Below are positions 57,027-64,000 of a DNA stretch of 64,000 nt, piece after piece; position 1 is the stretch's first letter; every line of letters begins with the position of its first letter. The notes under the pieces were generated by a model. That model saw nothing but the letters and a program-made list of their open reading frames with translations, ran no database searches and was not told where the DNA came from. This DNA is from Carnegiea gigantea. Its lineage: Eukaryota > Streptophyta > Magnoliopsida > Caryophyllales > Cactaceae. The stretch covers positions 1 through 64,000 of the forward strand of contig JAKOGI010003157.1 of assembly GCA_029747015.1 (NCBI GenBank). Direction: 5' to 3'. The position numbers and the translations under genes are program-made.

Positions 57027-60000
57027 ATGGCCCCTAAGAACGCTATCACTCAATCTTCAAGGAAAACTGTTCGATCCGCATCGCAAGGATCAACAACTGC
57101 TAGTGCTGCATCTGGTGGTGTCATGACGAGAAGTATGACAAAAGCTACTGGAGAACAATCAGTTGTGGCTGCACCATCACAGTCACACAAGATTCAAAAC
57201 CTCGGCTCCAAGGTATCTGATGGAGTCAATCAAATCGTTTCGAATGCTCTGAAGCAAAAATCTGTTACTGGCTTCATCATGCCACAAACAATTCCACGTG
57301 GGATGGATGAACTCCAAACCCACACAAACCCTGCTTTTCAACCCTTCAATTTTGAAGATGATGGTTACTCAAGCGGCGATTTCTCTTTAGCATCATCAAA
57401 GGGATCACCTTCCTCGCATGCTGAAGCTGAATCATCTGACACTGTCATCATGCCAGTTATGGTGACAGGGGCTACTAACTTCGAAGAACAACTGGCAAGC
57501 ATGAAGGCTACCTTGGATAGGCTCTCTAAAGAGAGTGCAGAAAAGGATGCTCAAATCAAACGCCAGAACGATCAGATTGCTGAGCTGATGAAGAAACTGG
57601 AAAAGAAGTCCTCTGAAGCTTCCAACAAAGGTTCAGGCGCTGAAGACTCTGATAAAGAGTCCAGCCACAGTGAAGAGTCTGATGACGAACGCAAGGCAAG
57701 AAAAGACCGCTCTTTAGGCTCGATGTCTGTTGAGCAGATTCAGAGCTTAATAGCAAATGCGGTCAAGGCTCAGTTGGGAGGGGGATCTCACAAGACCCAC
57801 CTATATACAAAGCCTTATACGAAGAGGATTGATGCTCTTCGCATGCCGCATGGCTATCAGCCTCCCAAGTTCAACCAGTTCGACGGCAAGGGCAACCCCA
57901 AACAGCATATTGCCCACTTCATTGAGACGTGCAGTAATGCTGGCACAGAGGGGGACCGACTGGTGAAACAGTTTGTTCGTACTCTAAAAGGGATTGCATT
58001 CGACTGGTACACAGACTTGGAGCCAGAGTCTATTGACAGCTGGGAACAAATGGAGCAGGAGTTCCTGAATCGGTTCTACAGCACTCAACGTGTTGTTAGC
58101 ATGACAGAGTTAACAAGCACTAGACAATGGAAGGACGAACCGGTTCTTGATTACATTAATCGCTGGAGATCCCTAAGTCTTGAGTGTAAGGATCGTCTAT
58201 CAGAAGCTTCAGCCGTTGAAATGTGTGCTCAAGGTATGGAGTGGGATTTACTATACGTCCTGCAGATGAGTAAGCCAAGGACCTTCCAGGAATTGGCAAC
58301 AAAAGCTCATGATATGGAGATAACGATCGCAAGTCGCCGTGGCAAGTCTTCTTCCTCATCTGACGCTAGAAAGGACAAGGGTGAATTCAAGAAAAATCCT
58401 AAGTCCACAAAGTCCTCAAACAAAGAATCCATGGCTGCTTCAACTGGGGAGCCGGTTCGAATCTCCGGGAAGCCCAAGTATGAAAATAAGAAGGGTGGAT
58501 TCTCCAAGGATTCTGGAAAGAAGCGTCCTACATTAAAGGAACTGCAGGAGAAGAAATATCCATTCCCTGACTCAGACTTGTCAGGAATGCTGGATGATCT
58601 CCTTGAAAATGGGGTTATTCAACTTCCAGAACCGAAACGGCCCGAAGAAGCTGGAAGGGTTACCGACCCAAAATACTGTCGGTATCACAGGGTGGTCAGT
58701 CACCCTCTCGAGAAATGCGTTACGCTCAAGGAGCGTATTATGCAACTTGCCAGGGATGGGAAGATAATATTAGATTTGGACGACACTGTGGAGACAAATC
58801 ATATCTCCACTCAGTTGGAGTATTCCTCATCGCCCTGGAGGCCAAAGCATACTCCACCTCGTGGTAAACTAAATACCGAATTGATTTCCTCCCTTGGAGT
58901 GAAATTAATTACAATTCAATTTGGAAGTCTGGAGCCTGTGGTGATTCCAATTGGTTCCAAAGGGCTCGCGCCAGAGACTGAGCCTATTATGGATGTCTCT
59001 GATAAAACTGATGTTGATGAAGAGGGATGGACTCTTGTCACTCGCCGGAGGCCAAGGAAGCAAAGCCAAGTGCAATCACCGCTTCTCCGCCGCAGGAAGA
59101 GACAAGGAAGAAAGAAAAGCCCTCGTCATTCAAAAGGAGAGAAGAAGACCAAGAACGTCAAAAGGTACGAAATTTTTCCTACCGACCTCCTTGAGCAGGA
59201 GCCGCTTGTCCCTGTCACACTCGAAGAGTTTTTCCCAACAGACTTCTTTGAGAAAGTTACAGTCAACATGACTTCATGTTCTGAGCTCGAAGAAGAGGAA
59301 GACGAAGGAAGTGACGGACAAGAGGGGTCTCCTAGAGTAGCTGATAAGACTTTAACTGTCTTGGAGGCTTTGCCAGCTCGCATGGGCTGGGGGCAAATCT
59401 TTTGTTTGCCTGACGAGATGCGCCAACATGTTGTTGCTGCCTTACAACACCCAGAACTTTATGCTGATAAAATCAAGGATGTGGGAGCATCAACAGAAGG
59501 CCCTGTTCAGTGTGCCTATTGCAACACCGCAGTCACTTTCACTGACGACGATTTGTTGTTGGGATCCAAGCCCCATAATCGTCCTTTGTTTGTGACTGGT
59601 TACATTAGGGAGCAGAAAGTCAGACGCATTCTCGTGGATGGAGGGTCAGCCGTCAACATCATGCCGAAGTCTACAATGAACGACTTAGGCATCACAGTGG
59701 AAGAACTGTCTAAGAGCCGAACGATGATTCAAGGCTTTAACCTTGAGGGCCAACGTGCAATCGGCATGATTCGCGTTGAACTGATAATGGGAGATTTGAC
59801 GACGTCCTCCATCTTCCATGTAATCGACGCTAGGACTTCCTACAGGTTGTTACTCGGACGACCATGGCTCCACGAACATGGGGTAGTGGCTTCCACTTTA
59901 CATCAATGCCTTAAGTACTACCGTGATGGAGAGAAGAAAATAAATGGAGATGTCAAACCATTCACTAAGGCTGAGTCCCATTTCGCAGACGCAAGGTTCT

Positions 60001-63000
60001 TTGAAGAAGGTGCTGCACCTAAAGAAACCATGCCGTCAACCATTTCTTCCACAGGCAAAGGTGTCGCAAAGAAGATCCCTCAAGCAGCAAAAGTTGATGC
60101 TCCTAAGCAGCAACTCGAGAAAGAAGCAAGCAAGCAAGGTAGCACCACCTCTTGTGTTGAGCAAGTCGCTAAACAGGCTGCTGCTTCAACAGGATCAGTG
60201 CCACCAGTCTTAAGGTACATACCTAGGTCTCGCCGTAAGGAGGGCGAATCGCCCTTTAGCGAGTGTACAAGCAGAAGCGTCGCGACCGAAGCTACCAAAA
60301 AGGATGATGGAGCTAGCATAATCACCTTGAAAGGAAGTGCAACAGTTCCAACGCTTAAAATGTGGCAGGCTAAGGTGAGTAGGCCCCCTCTTTCCGGGTT
60401 TGTCGTTTCTTCTAAAGAAGGCGATGACTTGCCAAGCGCACGGACTAGGGAAGGATTTGATCCTAATGCGTACAAGCTTATGGAGAGAGCTGGTTACGAC
60501 TTTCAAAATCCAACTGCTTTAGGAAAGGTAGTCGAAGCCAAGCCTCATGGCCTTACCGAAACTCAGAGGAAGATTCAAGAACAGGGAGGTTCAATAGCCG
60601 TCTCTAAAGTTGGACTGGGTTTCACACCACCGCAGCCAGTCAAAATCTCTGGGCGACGAAAGGACAAAAAGTTGGTGATTCAACACATCTCAGCTGAAGA
60701 AGTAGACGTGAGTGAAGATGAAAATGCTTCACCCAACCCAAAGCCCTCCGTGTTTGATAGGCTACAATCATCTACTTCTAGAAAACGTCCGTCAGTATTC
60801 GCCCGTATAGGGAAAGGAAAAGATCACAGATGCTCTGTTTTCAACAGGATCAAAAATTATCCTCAGCCAAAGCCTTCGGTGTTTGCCAGGATAGGAGTTG
60901 GTGAAAAGTCCTCAAACTCTCAACTTCAACTCGAGAAAAGCTCTGCATTTAGCCGCTTGGGAATGATAAATGAAATTCAAAGTTCAATCCCTTCTCGTAT
61001 GAAACGTTTCTCTAGTCTGGATGTTAAGACAGACGGTTCATTAAGAGTAAAAAGGCGCACTGTGGTCTTCACAGGCCGACGAAAAAACTCTGACTCTAAC
61101 GAGGAAGCGGAGAAAGAAGAAGCTATTTCTTCCAATCATATCACGATCCACGAATGTGATGACTCAGACTCCGAGATAGAGTTGGCAGAGACTCCTAAGA
61201 CTTTCGAAGATGGGGGCCAGGCTACAGTTGATGATCTGAAAGAGCTGAATCTTGGAACCAATGAAGAGCCTTGCCCTATCTACGTAAGCTCATCACTTAC
61301 AGTAGAAGAAGAAAAGCAGTACTTGGAGCTCCTGACAGAGTACAAGGACGTATTTGCCTGGAGCTATAAAGAAATGCCTGGGTTGGACCCGAAGGTTGCA
61401 GTTCATCGCTTATCTATCAAAAGGGGTATTTCGCCTAAGAAACAACCTCAGCGACGTTTTCGCCCAGAGTTGGTACCGGAAATTGAAAAGGAGGTCAACA
61501 AACTCATAGAGGCGGGATTCATTCGCGGGGGCAAATATCCAACATGGATCGCAAACATCGTGCCTGTCAGAAAGAAGAATGGACAACTTCGTATTTGTGT
61601 GGACTTCCGGGATCTCAACGACGCTTGTCCAAAAGATGATTTCCCGCTACCTGTCACAGAACTCATGATCGACTCAACTACAGGGCATGAAGCGTTGTCA
61701 TTCATGGATTGTACCGCAGGATACAATCAGATTCTGATGGCTCCAGAGGATCAAGAGGCCACAGCTTTCCGCACACCTAAGGGCATTTTTTGCTATAAGG
61801 TAATGCCCTTCGGACTTAAGAATGCAGGAGCAACCTACCAAAGGGCAATGCAAACAATTTTTGACGATATGCTTCACAAAAAAGTTGAATGCTACGTCGA
61901 TGATTTGGTAGTCAAGTCCAAAAAGAGGGAGGACCACATACAAGATCTTCGTTTGATCTTTGAACGATTACGGAGATGTCAATTGAAGATGAACCCGCTC
62001 AAGTGCGCGTTCGGTGTCTTATCCGGAAAATTCTTAGGCTTCATCGTTCACCATCGAGGAATCGAGATCGACCAATCGAAGATCAAGGCAATTCAAGAGA
62101 TGCCAGAGCCGAAGAATCTTAGAGAGCTTCGCGGACTTCAAGGTCGCTTGGCATACATCCGAAGATTCATCTCAAATCTTGCAGGACGTTGTCACCCCTT
62201 CAGCCACCTCATGAAAAAGGGAGCACCGTTTGAATGGGACAACTCATGCCGAGCAGCTTTCAAGAAAATAAAGGAATATTTGTCCCATCCTCCGGTATTG
62301 GGGGCACCCATTCCTGACAAGCCTCTTCGACTGTACATTGCAGCTCAGGAAAAATCCCTAGGAGCATTATGCGTACAGGAAAACGAGGAAGGGAAAGAAG
62401 TTGCTCTGTACTACTTAAGTCGTATGTTGGTCGGCGCTGAGTTGAAGTACTCCCCTATTGAAAAGATGTGCTTGTCACTCATCTTTGCCATCCAGAAATT
62501 AAAGCATTACATGCAGGCCTATACAGTGCAAGTGATATCCAAAACTGATCCCATCAAGTACATCTTATCTAGGCCAATCTTAAATGGGCGACTGGCAAAA
62601 TGGGCGGTCATCTTAAAACAGTACGACCTTGTCTATGTACCCCAAAGAGCGGTTAAGGGGCAAGCGTTGGCAGATTTCTTGGCAGATCATCCCATTCCTG
62701 ATCATTGGGAGCTGAATGACGATTTGCCAGGAGAAGGCGTGTTCTACATCGATATCCTCCCTCCCTGGGAAATGTATTTCGATGGCGCAGCTAGAAGTGA
62801 TGGCGCTGGTGCAGGAGTGGTTTTCGTCTCCCCCGAAAAGCACATTCTTCCGTATTCATTTGTGCTTACTCAGTTGTGCTCTAACAATGTGGCGGAATAC
62901 CAAGCGCTTAACTTGGGCCTTGAAATGGCTATTGAGATGGGAATCACCGATCTCAACATATATGGTGACTCGCAGTTGGTCATTAATCAACTACTTGACG

Positions 63001-64000
63001 AATACGAGGTCAAGAAAGAGGACCTTGTCCCGTATCACAGGCAAGCATTATGCCTGCTAAATAAGTTGGACATGATCAAGTTAGAGCACGTGCCAAGGAG
63101 TGCCAACAAGATGGCTGACGCACTAGCAGGCCTCGCAACCACTTTGGCACTGGGGGCAGAAGAAGGAATGACTATTCCAGTATGTAGTTGCTGGGTTGTT
63201 CCACCAGATGATGAAAATTCAGAGGAAGACGTCAACATGATATGTGTTCTTGAAACAGATGCAGAAGATTGGCACCAACCTATAATCGAGTACTTAGAGC
63301 ATGGAAAACTGCCTAGTGACCTAAGGCATAAGACAGAAATACAGCGGAGGGCTTCAAGCTTCCTTTACTACAACGGGACGCTCTATCGACGCTCCCCTCT
63401 TGGTCTTTGGTTACGATGCTTGGGCGTGGAAGAAGCAAAACAAGCAATGACAGAAGCTCATTCAGGTGTGTGTGGAGCACACCAATCAGGGCCTAGGTTA
63501 CATGATCGCATTAAAAGGATGGGCTACTACTGGCCCACTATGGTACAAGATTGCATAAATTATGCAAAGAGGTGCGATGCTTGCCAGTTCCATGCTAACT
63601 TCATACATCAACCTCTCGAACCTCTCCACCCAACAGTTGCATCTTGGCCATTTGAGGCATGGGGGCTCGATGTCGTTGGACCAATCACGCCTAAATCGTC
63701 TGCTGGTCCCTCCTACATCCTAGCTGCCACTGATTACTTCTCTAAATGGGCGGAAGCGATCCCACTAAGAGAGGTCAAAAAAGAAAATGTGGTCGACTTC
63801 ATAAGGACACACATTATCTATCGGTATGGTGTGCCGAGGTACATTATCACCGATAATGGTAAGCCTTTCTTCAACAGCCTGATGACAAGTCTGTGCGAGA
63901 AGTTTAAGTTCTCCCAGCATAAGTCTTCCATGTACAATGCCCCTGTAAATGGCCTGGCAGAAGCCTTTAACAAAACGCTTTGCAACCTACTCAAAAAGGT
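57027..64000 (+). CDS. Tat-lineage gag-pol polyprotein, intact, runs off the window end
   Basis: One frame from ATG 57,027 is open for 2,324 codons to the window edge; I stepped through it and met no stop. Domains: gag N-terminus with coiled-coil-like Lys/Glu stretch (about residues 160-205), gag core (FDGKGNPKQHIAHFIETC near 285-300), C-x2-H-x4-H-x4-C zinc motif (CRYHRVVSHPLEKC near 552-565), aspartic protease (LVDGGSAVNIMP near 870), a long linker with repeated SVFxR motifs (about 1,238-1,310), reverse transcriptase (YVDD 1,623-1,626), RNase H 1 (about 1,767-1,888), a second, archaeal-type RNase H (YFDGAARSDG, D1919; AEYQA; YGDSQ; MADALA), and integrase (H2145, H2152, C2183, C2186; D2215, D2276, E2312 with 35 residues between the last two). 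RNase H 1 has IAAQ where the first catalytic Asp is expected. It should copy and integrate the element; no decay is visible. Confidence 0.95.
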   Translation, partial: MAPKNAITQSSRKTVRSASQGSTTASAASGGVMTRSMTKATGEQSVVAAPSQSHKIQNLGSKVSDGVNQIVSNALKQKSVTGFIMPQTIPRGMDELQTHTNPAFQPFNFEDDGYSSGDFSLASSKGSPSSHAEAESSDTVIMPVMVTGATNFEEQLASMKATLDRLSKESAEKDAQIKRQNDQIAELMKKLEKKSSEASNKGSGAEDSDKESSHSEESDDERKARKDRSLGSMSVEQIQSLIANAVKAQLGGGSHKTHLYTKPYTKRIDALRMPHGYQPPKFNQFDGKGNPKQHIAHFIETCSNAGTEGDRLVKQFVRTLKGIAFDWYTDLEPESIDSWEQMEQEFLNRFYSTQRVVSMTELTSTRQWKDEPVLDYINRWRSLSLECKDRLSEASAVEMCAQGMEWDLLYVLQMSKPRTFQELATKAHDMEITIASRRGKSSSSSDARKDKGEFKKNPKSTKSSNKESMAASTGEPVRISGKPKYENKKGGFSKDSGKKRPTLKELQEKKYPFPDSDLSGMLDDLLENGVIQLPEPKRPEEAGRVTDPKYCRYHRVVSHPLEKCVTLKERIMQLARDGKIILDLDDTVETNHISTQLEYSSSPWRPKHTPPRGKLNTELISSLGVKLITIQFGSLEPVVIPIGSKGLAPETEPIMDVSDKTDVDEEGWTLVTRRRPRKQSQVQSPLLRRRKRQGRKKSPRHSKGEKKTKNVKRYEIFPTDLLEQEPLVPVTLEEFFPTDFFEKVTVNMTSCSELEEEEDEGSDGQEGSPRVADKTLTVLEALPARMGWGQIFCLPDEMRQHVVAALQHPELYADKIKDVGASTEGPVQCAYCNTAVTFTDDDLLLGSKPHNRPLFVTGYIREQKVRRILVDGGSAVNIMPKSTMNDLGITVEELSKSRTMIQGFNLEGQRAIGMIRVELIMGDLTTSSIFHVIDARTSYRLLLGRPWLHEHGVVASTLHQCLKYYRDGEKKINGDVKPFTKAESHFADARFFEEGAAPKETMPSTISSTGKGVAKKIPQAAKVDAPKQQLEKEASKQGSTTSCVEQVAKQAAASTGSVPPVLRYIPRSRRKEGESPFSECTSRSVATEATKKDDGASIITLKGSATVPTLKMWQAKVSRPPLSGFVVSSKEGDDLPSARTREGFDPNAYKLMERAGYDFQNPTALGKVVEAKPHGLTETQRKIQEQGGSIAVSKVGLGFTPPQPVKISGRRKDKKLVIQHISAEEVDVSEDENASPNPKPSVFDRLQSSTSRKRPSVFARIGKGKDHRCSVFNRIKNYPQPKPSVFARIGVGEKSSNSQLQLEKSSAFSRLGMINEIQSSIPSRMKRFSSLDVKTDGSLRVKRRTVVFTGRRKNSDSNEEAEKEEAISSNHITIHECDDSDSEIELAETPKTFEDGGQATVDDLKELNLGTNEEPCPIYVSSSLTVEEEKQYLELLTEYKDVFAWSYKEMPGLDPKVAVHRLSIKRGISPKKQPQRRFRPELVPEIEKEVNKLIEAGFIRGGKYPTWIANIVPVRKKNGQLRICVDFRDLNDACPKDDFPLPVTELMIDSTTGHEALSFMDCTAGYNQILMAPEDQEATAFRTPKGIFCYKVMPFGLKNAGATYQRAMQTIFDDMLHKKVECYVDDLVVKSKKREDHIQDLRLIFERLRRCQLKMNPLKCAFGVLSGKFLGFIVHHRGIEIDQSKIKAIQEMPEPKNLRELRGLQGRLAYIRRFISNLAGRCHPFSHLMKKGAPFEWDNSCRAAFKKIKEYLSHPPVLGAPIPDKPLRLYIAAQEKSLGALCVQENEEGKEVALYYLSRMLVGAELKYSPIEKMCLSLIFAIQKLKHYMQAYTVQVISKTDPIKYILSRPILNGRLAKWAVILKQYDLVYVPQRAVKGQALADFLADHPIPDHWELNDDLPGEGVFYIDILPPWEMYFDGAARSDGAGAGVVFVSPEKHILPYSFVLTQLCSNNVAEYQALNLGLEMAIEMGITDLNIYGDSQLVINQLLDEYEVKKEDLVPYHRQALCLLNKLDMIKLEHVPRSANKMADALAGLATTLALGAEEGMTIPVCSCWVVPPDDENSEEDVNMICVLETDAEDWHQPIIEYLEHGKLPSDLRHKTEIQRRASSFLYYNGTLYRRSPLGLWLRCLGVEEAKQAMTEAHSGVCGAHQSGPRLHDRIKRMGYYWPTMVQDCINYAKRCDACQFHANFIHQPLEPLHPTVASWPFEAWGLDVVGPITPKSSAGPSYILAATDYFSKWAEAIPLREVKKENVVDFIRTHIIYRYGVPRYIITDNGKPFFNSLMTSLCEKFKFSQHKSSMYNAPVNGLAEAFNKTLCNLLKK

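Noticed and set aside
57556..63238. Minus-strand and alternative-frame ORFs over the E4 gag-pol
   Set aside because: All are shadows of the single long plus-strand frame.
1..64000. CRISPR arrays, tRNA or rRNA genes, bacterial operons, novel defence systems
   Set aside because: None seen. The only tRNA-like matches are 18-nt retrotransposon primer-binding sites, and the regular repeats are microsatellites or tandem duplications.

Overview
This window is repeat-dominated DNA from a flowering plant (angiosperm). The evidence is LTR retrotransposons of plant-specific lineages (Athila and Tat Ty3/gypsy, SIRE-type Ty1/copia), the 3' end of an RTE-type LINE with a (TTG)n tail, several short hAT-like elements, and the ruins of an NPR1-family immune regulator gene. 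The species cannot be named from the sequence. I found no prokaryotic features, CRISPR array, tRNA or rRNA gene.

Layout. 1-3,015: AT, TG and GA microsatellites running into about 2 kb of almost pure purine sequence. 3,836-6,485 (minus): an NPR1-like pseudogene lacking exon 1, with part of exon 2 duplicated; a further ~325-bp tandem duplication lies beyond it. 8,003-8,455: a 5'-truncated RTE LINE. 9,095-14,263: AT-rich DNA holding at least three non-autonomous hAT-like elements with 8-bp target duplications and a diverged ~550-bp tandem repeat. About 15,141-16,176 and 49,196-52,770: the two separated parts of an old, decayed Athila-type element (E1).

16,177-49,190 is a 33-kb composite Athila-type element (E2) inserted in the LTR of E1 and bounded by an exact 5-bp duplication (TTTCA). 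It has five LTRs. From left to right they are LTR1 (+); an inverted segment of LTR2 plus a truncated gag-pol (-); LTR3 (+); LTR4 (+), which leads a gag-pol (+); and LTR5 (+). LTR1 and LTR2 form a 1.7-kb inverted repeat. Both gag-pol copies carry many stop codons. The plus-strand copy was later split by a SIRE-like copia element (E3, 34,018-44,681, minus strand). E3 carries an extra 3' ORF that resembles the 'putative plant transposon protein' family.

54,487-55,035 is another hAT-like element of the same family as the one at 10,351. Around 55,400-55,882 (minus) is a possible exon of an unrecognised plant gene. From 56,377 to the window end lies the 5' part of a Tat-lineage element (E4): LTR, primer-binding site, and one uninterrupted gag-pol frame of at least 2,324 codons, which I followed codon by codon to the edge without a stop. 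It is the only clearly intact protein-coding sequence here.

No new biological system was recognised. The most informative observations are the nesting and inversion history of E2, the NPR1-like relic, the adjacent hAT-like elements sharing a target, the intact dual-RNase-H Tat ORF, and an abrupt rise in small indels from about 44.7 kb that may be a sequence-quality problem.
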